This document shows, piece after piece, positions 43,190-50,998 of a stretch of 64,000 nt of DNA. This stretch comes from CAWCWN01 sp963799245 (GTDB taxonomy: Bacteria > Chloroflexota > Ktedonobacteria > Ktedonobacterales > Ktedonobacteraceae). Both the position numbers and the translations under genes were made by a program. The stretch lies in contig CAWCWN010000003.1 of NCBI GenBank assembly GCA_963799245.1, positions 2,418,001-2,482,000 on the forward strand, read 5' to 3'. The notes beneath the pieces are model-generated. The model made no database searches and had not been told where the DNA came from. It was given only the letters and a program-made list of their open reading frames with translations. Every line of letters begins with the position of its first letter. Within the stretch, counting starts at the first letter, position 1.

Positions 43190-43380
43190 ATGGATGTTAC
43201 TTCCGACTCTGAACGGCAAATGATCATAGCCGAAGTGCGGCACTTTGTCGATCGCGAGGTCATCTCCAGTGCCCATGAGCTGGCCCCAGTTCTTCGCCTC
43301 CGAAATGTGTCAGGAGGTGACGCTGGATGCCCTGCGTATCCATGGCTGCTATGGCTACACCACGGAATTTAATTCTGAAT
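43190..43380 (+). pseudogene. Acyl-CoA dehydrogenase, gutted remnant
   Basis: Two ends of an acyl-CoA dehydrogenase are joined with the middle missing. ATG 43190 (GAGGTG ahead) opens an N-terminal-like piece: TSDSERQMIIAEVRHFVDREV. From about 43275, in another frame, comes the family's C-terminal signature FFASEMCQEVTLDALRIHGCYGYTTEF (compare LFASEMAxxVTxxALQIHGGYGYTxE). About 300 residues between them are absent, and the frame is also shifted. The remnant directly precedes a MaoC-type hydratase and a CitE-type lyase, the same three-gene order as the Rv2500c-Rv2499c-Rv2498c region of Mycobacterium tuberculosis as I recall it. It indicates the loss of the dehydrogenase step while the other two genes are kept. 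Confidence 0.75.
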
Positions 43381-43400
43381 GTATCAGCGAGGAGAGTAAA

Positions 43401-43922
43401 ATGCAATTTGGCAGATGTTTCGAAGAATTCGAGGTCGGTGACGTGTACAAACACTGGCCTGGGCGCACGATTACCGAGTACGACGACACACTGTTCTGCA
43501 TGCTTACGATGAATCACAATCCCCTGCACATCGATGCCAATTACGCCGAGGATACGCAACATAAGCAGCGCCTGGTGGTCGGCCCGCTCATTTTTAGTAT
43601 TGCGCTGGGTATGTCGATGGGGGATGTGAGTGGCAAGGCCATTGCCAACCTGGAATTTGAGCATGTCAGGCACCTGGCCCCGACCTTTCATGGCGATACC
43701 ATCTATGCGCAAACGACCGTTTTGGATAAGAAACTTGCCACCAGCAAGCCTGACCGGGGAATTGTGACGGTAGAGACTAGCGCATATAATCAGCGCGCTG
43801 AAACCGTGCTAACATTTAAAAGGCGGGTGATGGTGCCCACTCAGGCCCATGACCAGGTTCGCCAGCAGGCCTGGGAAGAGAAACTGGCGCGGGCTCGCAA
43901 GAGAGGATTACACGAACTATGA
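43401..43922 (+). CDS. MaoC-family enoyl-CoA hydratase
   Basis: 173 residues from ATG 43401 (GGAGAG ahead). Hot-dog fold with the R-specific hydratase motif in FCMLTMNHNPLHIDANYAED (the Asp/His catalytic dyad region, D/N-x4-H). The family adds water to enoyl-CoA thioesters. The next gene (CitE-like) overlaps by four bases (ATGA), so the two are translated together. Pairing with a citramalyl/malyl-CoA lyase suggests hydration of an unsaturated dicarboxylyl-CoA such as mesaconyl- or itaconyl-CoA. That substrate is inferred from the context. Confidence 0.88.
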   Translation: MQFGRCFEEFEVGDVYKHWPGRTITEYDDTLFCMLTMNHNPLHIDANYAEDTQHKQRLVVGPLIFSIALGMSMGDVSGKAIANLEFEHVRHLAPTFHGDTIYAQTTVLDKKLATSKPDRGIVTVETSAYNQRAETVLTFKRRVMVPTQAHDQVRQQAWEEKLARARKRGLHEL

Positions 43923-44863
43923 CGGGCGGGAATATTCAGCCTCCCAAGGCGCAGATGGTGCTGGCGCGCGACTTCGTCGTGCGCCGCTCTGAGCTGACCG
44001 TTCCTGGCCACAGCATGAAGATGATGGCCAGGGCGGCTGCCTCCAATGCGGACCAGGTGATGTTCGACCTGGAGGATGCCTGCGCGGTATCGCAGAAGGT
44101 CGAGGCGCGCAAAACAGTGATTGAAGCGCTCAATACCCTTGATTTTGGCGGCAAGATGCGCGCCTTCCGGCCAAATAATATTCGCACCCGTTTCTTCTAC
44201 CGCGACCTGATCGAGGTGGTTGAGGCGGCGGGAAGGAATATCGATGTTATTGTCATTCCCAAGTGCTACGATGCAGCAGACATTCTCTTTGTTGACCTCT
44301 TTCTGCAGCAGATCGAAGAGAATATGGGTTTTGAACCTGGACACATCAGGCTGGAGGTCTTGATAGAGTCGGCGGATGCCGTTTTGCACGCCGAACAGAT
44401 CGCCAAGTCTACACCCCGCCTGGGGGGCCTGATCTTTGGCCTGGTTGATTTCGCCGGAGATATTGGCGCTCAGGAGGTGGGCGGCGAGCAGTTCTTTTAT
44501 TATAATTACGCCAAAGCCAAGTGTATCACCGCGGCCAGGGCCGCGGGCATCTCCGTCGTGGATGGGGTAACGCTGGCTATCCGCGACAACGAGGCCTGTC
44601 GTCGCGACGCGCAGATGGGCGCGCGCATGGGCTTTGATGGCAAATGGGCCATTCACCCGGCGCAGATCGATATTATTCACGCGGCCTATACACCCACCGC
44701 CGAGGAGATCAGCAGGGCCAGGCATATCGTAGAGGAGTATGAGAAGGCGGACGCCCAGGGCGGCCTGGGGGCGATCATCATCGACGACCAGATGATCGAC
44801 GCCGCCGCGCTAAGGGTCGAGTGGCGCAAACTGACCATCGCCCGCAAAGCGGGACTGGCATAA
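43919..44863 (+). CDS. CitE-like HpcH/HpaI aldolase/citrate lyase-family protein
   Basis: 314 residues. CitE-type TIM barrel: RSELTVPGHSMKMMARAAASNADQVMFDLEDACA at the N terminus (Glu/Asp metal ligand in FDLEDA), LEVLIESADAVLHAEQIA, and GLIFGLVDFAGDIG with GKWAIHPAQIDII near the C terminus. Members split malyl-, methylmalyl- or citramalyl-CoA into acetyl-CoA plus an oxo acid; they are not necessarily true citrate lyase subunits. It is coupled to the MaoC gene by an ATGA overlap and followed by a long inverted repeat. The likely pathway is hydration, then cleavage, of a C4-C5 dicarboxylyl-CoA. Confidence 0.88.
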   Translation: MTGGNIQPPKAQMVLARDFVVRRSELTVPGHSMKMMARAAASNADQVMFDLEDACAVSQKVEARKTVIEALNTLDFGGKMRAFRPNNIRTRFFYRDLIEVVEAAGRNIDVIVIPKCYDAADILFVDLFLQQIEENMGFEPGHIRLEVLIESADAVLHAEQIAKSTPRLGGLIFGLVDFAGDIGAQEVGGEQFFYYNYAKAKCITAARAAGISVVDGVTLAIRDNEACRRDAQMGARMGFDGKWAIHPAQIDIIHAAYTPTAEEISRARHIVEEYEKADAQGGLGAIIIDDQMIDAAALRVEWRKLTIARKAGLA

Positions 44864-44875
44864 CATTGGAGCGAG

Positions 44876-44937
44876 TATCACAATTTGAGCAGAGAATATG
44901 TGAGCCAGGAGGGATATTCTCTGCTCAAATTGTGATA
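44876..44937. terminator. 24-base-pair perfect inverted repeat after the CitE-like gene
   Basis: 44876-44899 pairs exactly with 44914-44937, with a 14-base loop. The stem is AT-rich, unlike the other hairpins in this window, and no T tract follows. Function as a terminator or RNA-stabilising end is inferred. Confidence 0.6.
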
Positions 44938-45009
44938 GGTCCGTGTTGCTGCTGCTGTATAGTATATATAGATAGGTGGCAATGTTCAGTTGAAGACAGG
45001 AGGCTAAGC

Positions 45010-45255
45010 ATGACACACAATGAATTTGATCAACCTGTCTCTGTGGACTTCGCTCCTCATGGCAGTGTTTGCGAATGGTGCGGGCAAGCTGCTGAGCAGC
45101 AGCTTACGGTGATTGGTGGAAGCATGCATAATGAAGGTGGTTACTTCTGTCGTTCGTGCGGTGAGAAATTCGTACAGGCTGTCATCCAGAAGCTACAGAG
45201 TAGCGCGCAGGCCAGCGCGGAAGAAAGCAGTTTATCCCGTATGAACGCGCAGTGA
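45010..45255 (+). CDS. Small zinc-ribbon-like protein
   Basis: 81 residues from ATG 45010, with AGGAGG six bases ahead. Two CxxC pairs, VCEWCG and YFCRSCG, spaced ~25 residues apart, form a probable zinc-binding knuckle. The C-terminal half is a short helical segment rich in Ser, Ala and Gln. I do not recognise the family. It follows the long inverted repeat and is a separate transcription unit. Confidence 0.7.
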   Translation: MTHNEFDQPVSVDFAPHGSVCEWCGQAAEQQLTVIGGSMHNEGGYFCRSCGEKFVQAVIQKLQSSAQASAEESSLSRMNAQ

Positions 45256-45289
45256 GATAAATGGAGAGAGCAGGGGCGGCTTATTTTGC

Positions 45290-45415
45290 CTAAAAGACGA
45301 TGGCCCGTTGTTCCTGAGCGCTCTGCAGGGCGCACTCGATGACCCGAATGGTGTTGCGGGCATCTTCAGCTGTAACCGGGGCCGCTTTTCCCTCTGTGAG
45401 TAGTCGTTCAGAAAC
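45290..45415 (-). pseudogene. C-terminal remnant of a Gfo/Idh/MocA oxidoreductase
   Basis: The minus frame ending at 45290 encodes LLTEGKAAPVTAEDARNTIRVIECALQSA and then QEQRAIVF, which closely resembles the last ~40 residues of sugar-type NAD-dependent oxidoreductases (typically PPVTAEDGLxALxVxxAxxxSAxxGR). The upstream part, with the Rossmann fold, is missing; it gives way to the 3' end of the DUF4097-type gene. It is therefore a truncated remnant. Confidence 0.6.
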
Positions 45416-45474
45416 GCTTCTGCTCATCTGAACGCACGGAAATATATGTGCCTGGCCGCGAGCGCGCAGGCATA

Positions 45475-46377
45475 TCAACTGGTGTGCATATCGATCGGGC
45501 CGGTGCTGGTCCGCAAAATTAATGTTGCCGTTGGTGAGGCGCCCACATTGGTGTGGACCTCGCTGCCTATTGTGTTGAACGTATGCACAAATACTCCGAT
45601 GCTGCTGCTGAATGTGCCGATACTGCTCGTTACATCGAGATGATATGCGGCATGGCGGGGAAGCGTGACATCCAGGGCCCCCGTGTCGCTCGCTATCTTG
45701 TCAAGACTGTGCGCCGCGAGCGCGCCATTGAAAATGATGGAGCCGGTGGTGCTGCGCACGGTCGAGCTGCCGCTCAGCGTATCACTCATGGCGATGATGG
45801 GACCGTCGCCCGTCGATAATGACTGTTCACCACTGATGCCCTGGACGCTAATCTGGCCTGTAGCGGTCTCAAGGTTTAGTTCGGCACTTCTGGGAAGGGT
45901 GATCTCAAAATCAAGGGTGGTGCCGCCAAAGATGGAGCCAGCGTTGCCCTGCTCGCTGGCGGTGATCATATCACCGTTCTGGATGTAACTGACCGCGGGG
46001 AGAGCCGAAAAGAGCGGGGCCTGCTTTATCACCTGGATCGTTACCCGGCTATTATTTTCACCATTATGGACGGTGATTGAGCCGGAGGTAATATGGACGA
46101 CCAGCGCCGCGCGCCCGCTCACCTGGAAAGTATGGCTCTCCAGCGCTTTATGCCGGAAAGTTCCAAAGAATGTATCCATGCCTGAAGCCGCCGGGAGTAG
46201 AACCAGTATGGCGGCAAGGATCCAGGGCCAGCGCCTGGTCGACCGCGGCCGTATTTGTGCGTGAGCTTCGACACCGTCCTTTAGTAGTTCATCCGCTCGT
46301 TGCTCCTGCGGTTGAGCCGCAGTGTTATCCTGCTGTGTGTCCCGCCCCTCCCCTTCGGCGGACTGCTGATCGCTCAT
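45475..46377 (-). CDS. DUF4097-type adhesin-like membrane protein
   Basis: 300 residues. A ~50-residue polar N terminus (Gln/Glu-rich) precedes one membrane helix (~50-65, PWILAAILVLLPAASG). The remainder is a repeating beta-structure typical of DUF4097/adhesin-like proteins: VVHITSGSITVHNG, LNLETATGQISVQGISG, STTGSIIFNG and SDTGALDV. The regularly spaced Thr-Gly-x-Ile repeats suggest a beta-helix that stands on the outer face of the membrane. Role unknown; members are often encoded near sensor kinases, but none is present here. A mobile element has inserted just upstream of its start. Confidence 0.75.
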   Translation of the reverse strand: MSDQQSAEGEGRDTQQDNTAAQPQEQRADELLKDGVEAHAQIRPRSTRRWPWILAAILVLLPAASGMDTFFGTFRHKALESHTFQVSGRAALVVHITSGSITVHNGENNSRVTIQVIKQAPLFSALPAVSYIQNGDMITASEQGNAGSIFGGTTLDFEITLPRSAELNLETATGQISVQGISGEQSLSTGDGPIIAMSDTLSGSSTVRSTTGSIIFNGALAAHSLDKIASDTGALDVTLPRHAAYHLDVTSSIGTFSSSIGVFVHTFNTIGSEVHTNVGASPTATLILRTSTGPIDMHTS

Positions 46378-46444
46378 ACTGGCACTCCTGTAAGGTAGTT
46401 CTCCATGCGCCGAGAGTGCTACCCTGCCCGCTGGATTTACAATA

Positions 46445-46620
46445 GTGACACTCCGCGTGGACTAAAGTCCAGCGGCTTCTCGCTTCAACGGGAGCGGTGA
46501 CTCACTAGCTTGCGCTAGCCCCTCCCGCTCTCTCGACGAAGGCCCCGTCCGGGCCAGCACCTGCAAGCCGTATTGCAGGATGTTTCTGGCAGCATTCTCG
46601 TCGCGGTCGGCTATGTAGCC
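46445..46620 (-). ncRNA. Predicted TnpB guide RNA (omega RNA/reRNA)
   Basis: In this family the guide RNA scaffold covers the end of tnpB and the right end of the element, and the guide is the flanking sequence beyond it. Here that would be the minus-strand transcript ending near 46445, with GGACT/AGTCC as its last hairpin. The guide would be read from bases just below 46445. Predicted by analogy only; the 5' boundary is a rough guess. Confidence 0.5.
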
Positions 46621-47625
46621 ACAGAAGGGGCACACATGCGTCCGGACGCTGAGGGACTTTGCGACAGACTCACCACACGCGGAGCAATTTTGCGAGGTGT
46701 AGTGAGGTCGCACGGCAACAACTTGCCGCCCAGCACTCTCAGCCTTGGCTTCAAGGTATTGCCGGAACATCCCCCAGGATGCATCGGCGATGGCAAAGGC
46801 CAACGAGTGGTTGCGCACCATGTTGGCCACGTGCAGATCTTCAATGATGATGCTTTGATAGCGCTCGACGTAGTGGCGCGACGCCTTGTGAAGCGTATCC
46901 TTGCGCTGGTTGCTGATGTGTTCATGGATACGAGCAACCTTCTTTTTTGCTTTCTTGCGGCGGGTGCTCCCCTTCTTGCACCTTGCCAGCCTCTTCTGCG
47001 CTTTCGCCAAGCGTATGGCTGTCTTCCTGGCATGTTTGGGGTTGTCGATGACATGGCCATGACTATCAGCCACCAGATAGCGGATGCCCATATCCAGGCC
47101 CACGGCATTCTCTTTCGCGGGCAAAGGTTGAGGTGTCGTGTCACACACACATTGCAGATACCAGCCAGAAGGCCGCAGCACGATGCGCGCAAACTTGAAC
47201 GTGCCCTCCAAGGGCCGATGGACGATGACGCGGATCCGTCCGCCGCATTGTCCTGGAGCCTTGAAGCGTCCATTGTCCAGACAGTTGGCGGCATCACGGA
47301 ACTGGATCGTGTGCCAGGCGTTGGCACCTTTAAAGCGCGGAAAGCCAACCTTCTGGCTTTCTTTGAGGCCACGAAAGAAGTTGGTGAAGGAGCGATGAAG
47401 CCGTTTGAGGGTCGTATCGACCACAACGGCAGGCAAATCGGGATGAGCCTCTTTGCCGTGGCGTTTGTCTTGCTCGTAGAGATGCAGGGACTTGCCGGTC
47501 TGTTTGTAGTGAGCGATCAACTCCTCAAGGCAGGCATTATACATCATGCGTGAAGCACGCAAGGTATTCAGCAAGGCGTGTGCTTGTGCCTTGGTGGGTC
47601 GCATTCTGTACTCATACGTTCGCAT
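46462..47625 (-). CDS. tnpB: RNA-guided endonuclease TnpB
   Basis: 387 residues. Typical TnpB: N-terminal YRMRPTKAQAHALLNTLRASR, then the RuvC-like catalytic triad: Asp in VGLDMGIRYL, Glu in SIIIEDLHVANM, Asp in ADRDENAARNIL. A zinc ribbon lies between the second and third (CSACG, then CPFCG). All catalytic positions are intact. TnpB proteins cut DNA guided by an RNA transcribed from the element's right end, and help retain the element after excision. The gene runs close to the right end of the element, as needed for the guide RNA to overlap the 3' part of the coding sequence. Confidence 0.93.
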   Translation of the reverse strand: MRTYEYRMRPTKAQAHALLNTLRASRMMYNACLEELIAHYKQTGKSLHLYEQDKRHGKEAHPDLPAVVVDTTLKRLHRSFTNFFRGLKESQKVGFPRFKGANAWHTIQFRDAANCLDNGRFKAPGQCGGRIRVIVHRPLEGTFKFARIVLRPSGWYLQCVCDTTPQPLPAKENAVGLDMGIRYLVADSHGHVIDNPKHARKTAIRLAKAQKRLARCKKGSTRRKKAKKKVARIHEHISNQRKDTLHKASRHYVERYQSIIIEDLHVANMVRNHSLAFAIADASWGMFRQYLEAKAESAGRQVVAVRPHYTSQNCSACGESVAKSLSVRTHVCPFCGYIADRDENAARNILQYGLQVLARTGPSSREREGLAQASESPLPLKREAAGL

Positions 47626-47752
47626 ACCTCAAGGATAGCAGAGCGCGACTCGAGAGTCAACAAGCAAAGGCTCAAGCCAGAAACGCCTCACCGCGGGGTT
47701 GGAAACCCCGCGGCTTGCGGCGGGCTCAAGCCCGGGTGTGTCACGGGAAATG

Positions 47753-49036
47753 CTACATGATGAAACGCAGGGGCGTCAGCACGCGTTCGCTCGCCTTCAT
47801 ATACCAGGGGCGCTTTGTCCAATACGCGAGCGTCACCTCGAAGGCGTCCGCGGTATCACACGCGAATAATGCCTCCATCTGCCTGGCCAGCTCGCTGCTG
47901 TAAATCTCAACATTGAGCTCGTAGTTACCAAGCGAGCTCAGGCGGTCGATATTAGCGGTACCGATAGTCGACCATTGACGATCAATGGAGCATGTTTTGG
48001 CATAAATCATGGTGTGCCGGTAGCCAAAGATGCGAATGCCCGCCTCCAGGCATTCAATCAGGTAGCTATGTGAGATCCAGTCCGCCACGACATGGTTGGA
48101 GGGCCACGGGAGCAATATACGTACATCTACCCCGCGCCGGGCGGCGAGCTTTAAGCGGTTGAGAAGCACATGATCGGGGATAAAGTATGCATTTGTCAGC
48201 AAGATGGATTGGTCGGCTCTATCGATAGCTTCAATATACATGTCGCGGATAGGAAATGTCAGGTGCAGCGCATCGTTGCCGTGCAGGGTGATGAAAGGGT
48301 TAAACAGGCGCGCGTGGCGACGCTGGATGTACTGCTGGGGTGGGCAGAAACGATTCCAGAATTCTATGAAGGAGTGAGCCAGGTTAGCTGCAGCCGGCCC
48401 TCTGATGCGCAGGTGTGTATCGCGCCACTCCCGCTCGTAGAGGTTACCGATATTATAGCCACCGATGAAGCCTATCGAGCCGTCTACAACCAGTATTTTG
48501 CGATGATCCAGGGCATAGCGGCGTGGGTCCAGGGCCTGCCATGGCCGCTGGATAAACTGGTATCCCAGCAGATGGATATCTGGAGAGAAGGATTTATAGA
48601 AGGAGGCAGGCACGACAAGATTGCCGATCACATCGTAAATCGCGTAAACGGCAACGCCCTCCGCCGCCTTGCGGGCCAGAAGTTGCTTAAACTCCTGGCC
48701 CGCAGCGTCGTCTTTCCAGATGTAAGATTCCAGGTAGATGCTTTCTTTTGCGCCCGCGATGGCTTCCTGCATCGCATCGTAGAGCTCGCGCCCATAACAG
48801 TAGACCTTGAGCATGTTTTCACCCACCCGTGCTTCCTCCAGGTCTATATGCGGAAAGCCCTCCTCATGCCTGTAGCGCTTGCGCAGGGTAGATATGACCA
48901 CAAGCACCGTTACGATGAGGGCCTGCAAAGCTGCGATCAGGGCGATGACGCGCTCGATTACCTGTACCGCGCTCAGGCGCTGCCTGCGCGGAGGAATAAG
49001 CGGGATGTTGCTGCGTCGCTTTTGTAAAGTGGGCAT
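47753..49036 (-). CDS. Phospholipase D/cardiolipin synthase-like protein with altered second HKD motif
   Basis: 427 residues from ATG 49036 (GGAGG six bases ahead). An N-terminal helix (~25-48, VIALIAALQALIVTVLVV) anchors it, then two PLD domains. The first HKD motif is intact (YALDHRKILVVDGSIGFIGG). The second reads MIYAKTCSIDRQWSTIGTAN: Tyr345 stands where the catalytic His should be, with Lys347 and Asp352 kept. In cardiolipin synthases the two histidines share one active site, so activity may be changed or lost. It otherwise has the length and layout of cardiolipin synthases. A TnpB element has inserted nine bases beyond its stop. Confidence 0.85.
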   Translation of the reverse strand: MPTLQKRRSNIPLIPPRRQRLSAVQVIERVIALIAALQALIVTVLVVISTLRKRYRHEEGFPHIDLEEARVGENMLKVYCYGRELYDAMQEAIAGAKESIYLESYIWKDDAAGQEFKQLLARKAAEGVAVYAIYDVIGNLVVPASFYKSFSPDIHLLGYQFIQRPWQALDPRRYALDHRKILVVDGSIGFIGGYNIGNLYEREWRDTHLRIRGPAAANLAHSFIEFWNRFCPPQQYIQRRHARLFNPFITLHGNDALHLTFPIRDMYIEAIDRADQSILLTNAYFIPDHVLLNRLKLAARRGVDVRILLPWPSNHVVADWISHSYLIECLEAGIRIFGYRHTMIYAKTCSIDRQWSTIGTANIDRLSSLGNYELNVEIYSSELARQMEALFACDTADAFEVTLAYWTKRPWYMKASERVLTPLRFIM

Positions 49037-49193
49037 GTACGCCTCCGTTACTTTTCGAGTACATAGTAGCATAAGGCAGGAGGTAGATGCCCCTTACCTG
49101 TTGCAAGAAAAATCTTGAACTGCCGTTACTATACCATGGACAGGCACGCGAAAAAAGCAAGCACGCGAGCGCCTCACTCAAGTGCTTGCTGCT

Positions 49194-50630
49194 CTATACA
49201 AGCCTGGTTCCCTGTGGCGTATCTTGTACCTCATAGCCCCTGGCTTTGAGTTCGTCGCGCATCTGGTCAGACAACTTCCAGTTGCGGGCGGCCCGCGCTT
49301 CGTCGCGCCGCCTCAGCAGGGAGAGGACCTCTTCACTGATAGCGCGCGCGCCTCGGGCTTCAACCTGATCAAGGCGCAGCCCCAGCACCCTGTCAAAATC
49401 CAGCAGCAGCCGCACACGTTCGGCCACGGCCAGTTCGGAGATGCGCGGCACCTCGCGCGTAATGCTCAGGGCCGTGGGCAGATCCAGGTCATCGTTGATG
49501 GCGTTCTGGAAGGCGTCTCGCACGCGCAGCGCCTCTTCTGACCATGGGCCGGCAGCCGTTTTGGCTGCCGGCGCCCGCGCCAACAGCTCAGCCAGGTCGT
49601 CGCGCAGGTTATTCAGGCCATTCTGTGCCGCCGCGATCGATATGTCGGTGAAGTTCATCTTTGAGCGATAGTGCCCCGTCAGCAGCAGGTAGCGATAAGC
49701 CAGCGGATCGATGCCCTGTTCTTTGAGCGTACTTACCAGGATAACGTTGCCTTTCGAGCGTGACATCTTGCCATGGCCAAAGTCCAGGAATTCACCATGC
49801 ATCCAGATCTGCACTGGCTCCTTCCCGCTCACCCCCTGGCTCTGCGCGATCTCATCCTCATGATGGGGGAAGCGCAGGTCGATGCCGCCGGTATGAATGT
49901 CGAACTGTTCGCCCAGGTACTTGGTCGCCATCGCGGAGCACTCGATGTGCCAGCCGGGAAAACCAATACCCCAAGGGCTGGGCCAGTTCATCTGACGCCT
50001 TGCATCGCCCGCTTTCCACAGGGCAAAATCCTCGGGCGCGTCCTTGTCCTCGGCGAACTCCATCTGCTGGCGACCGTGCCCCCCCTCGCGCAGCTGCTCA
50101 ACCGTATTGCCCGAGAGCCGGCCATAGCCGGGGAAGCGGCTCACATCGTAGTAGACATTGCCATTAGCTACATAGGCCAGCCCCCTCTCAAGCAGCTGCT
50201 CGGTCATGGCCAGCATCTCTGGAATGTGCTCGGTCGCCCTGGGGCTGAGCTGCGGAGGCAGGATATTGAGCTCGCGCGCATCATGCTCATACATCTCGGT
50301 GTAATACCTGGCGATCTCGTAGGCCGTCCGTCCCGTCGTGCGTGCCTCGTTCTCCAGTTTATCTTCGCCGCTCTCCTCGCTATCGTTCTGCAGGTGCCCG
50401 ACATCGGTGATATTGCGCACAAGGTAGACATCATAACCATTGTATTCCAGCATGCGGCGCAACCAATCGGTCATCATAAAGGTGCGAAAATTGCCAATGT
50501 GGATATCGCGATAGACGGTGGGGCCGCAGTTATAAATGCCCACGCGTGGTGGATTGAGCGGTGTGAAGAGCTCTTTGCTCCTGCTCAACGTGTTATAAAG
50601 GTAGACGGGTTTTGTCGCATTGGTGGTCAT
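49194..50630 (-). CDS. cysS: Cysteinyl-tRNA synthetase
   Basis: 478 residues, class I synthetase. Zinc/cysteine-site residues in GIYNCGPTVYRDIHIGN, where HIGN is the first ATP signature. KMSRSKGN is the second. The internal GWHIECSAM and HHEDEIAQSQ carry the other zinc ligands. The C-terminal DALR domain ends the chain with RRRDEARAARNWKLSDQMRDEL. It charges cysteine to tRNA-Cys in the cytoplasm. Monocistronic, with a long upstream region. Confidence 0.96.
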   Translation of the reverse strand: MTTNATKPVYLYNTLSRSKELFTPLNPPRVGIYNCGPTVYRDIHIGNFRTFMMTDWLRRMLEYNGYDVYLVRNITDVGHLQNDSEESGEDKLENEARTTGRTAYEIARYYTEMYEHDARELNILPPQLSPRATEHIPEMLAMTEQLLERGLAYVANGNVYYDVSRFPGYGRLSGNTVEQLREGGHGRQQMEFAEDKDAPEDFALWKAGDARRQMNWPSPWGIGFPGWHIECSAMATKYLGEQFDIHTGGIDLRFPHHEDEIAQSQGVSGKEPVQIWMHGEFLDFGHGKMSRSKGNVILVSTLKEQGIDPLAYRYLLLTGHYRSKMNFTDISIAAAQNGLNNLRDDLAELLARAPAAKTAAGPWSEEALRVRDAFQNAINDDLDLPTALSITREVPRISELAVAERVRLLLDFDRVLGLRLDQVEARGARAISEEVLSLLRRRDEARAARNWKLSDQMRDELKARGYEVQDTPQGTRLV

Positions 50631-50998
50631 GAGCGTTGCTCCTCTAGTATTTATTTCTTTGGATTTTTAATATAATATTCTGGCCGGGCAAATCCATGCG
50701 TTGACCTGAGAAATGTAGCCCAGGCGGAAGTCGTGCAGGGAGGCAGAGAGAGTAAGGCCTGGCAGGAGAGTTAGTCTCTTATCCAGCCAGCCAGGGAGAA
50801 CGTTCGTAGAGAGCTGAGCTACCCGATTTATCCTCTACGAACGCGAGGACAGGTGCAGTTGTGCATTTTGATACTGCTAAATTGCTTCACGATCAATCTT
50901 CTCCAGCCATGCTCAGGCTTATAAGTAACGCTTACCTCCAGTATAACACACCAATTTGAGCTTGACCAGTAACTCATTCTTCTCTGCTAAGCAGGATT
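50631..50998. other. Non-coding region upstream of cysS with a long hairpin
   Basis: This 368-base stretch has no gene. It holds an 11-base-pair inverted repeat (50801-50811 with 50833-50843), loop 21 bases, and several short repeats. It could be the leader of cysS or the trailer of metH. I could not fit it to a T-box, SAM or cobalamin riboswitch. Confidence 0.45.

Larger units (their letters stand above)
46445..47744 (-). mobile_element. Solitary TnpB element (IS200/IS605-type, no TnpA)
   Basis: The element is bounded by GTGACAC (46445-46451) and GTGTCAC (47738-47744). The right end on the minus strand reads GCTGGACTTTAGTCCACG and then CGGAGTGTCAC, a typical IS605-group right end. The left end contains a strong hairpin (47691-47700 with 47704-47713, a ten-base-pair stem with a three-base loop) and a second GGGCT/AGCCC hairpin. 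Only tnpB lies inside. Without a Y1 transposase it cannot move unless helped in trans. It sits nine bases from the stop codon of the downstream phospholipase D gene (47753). Confidence 0.85.

Noticed and set aside
43919..44863. Citrate lyase beta subunit (citE) as a literal call
   Set aside because: No citC, citD, citF or citG neighbours are present. The MaoC context favours a malyl- or citramalyl-CoA type lyase.
50640..50998. Possible SAM or T-box riboswitch before cysS
   Set aside because: CTCTTATC occurs, but the other conserved cores of these classes are absent, and no AGGGTGGNACCGCG-type T-box is present.
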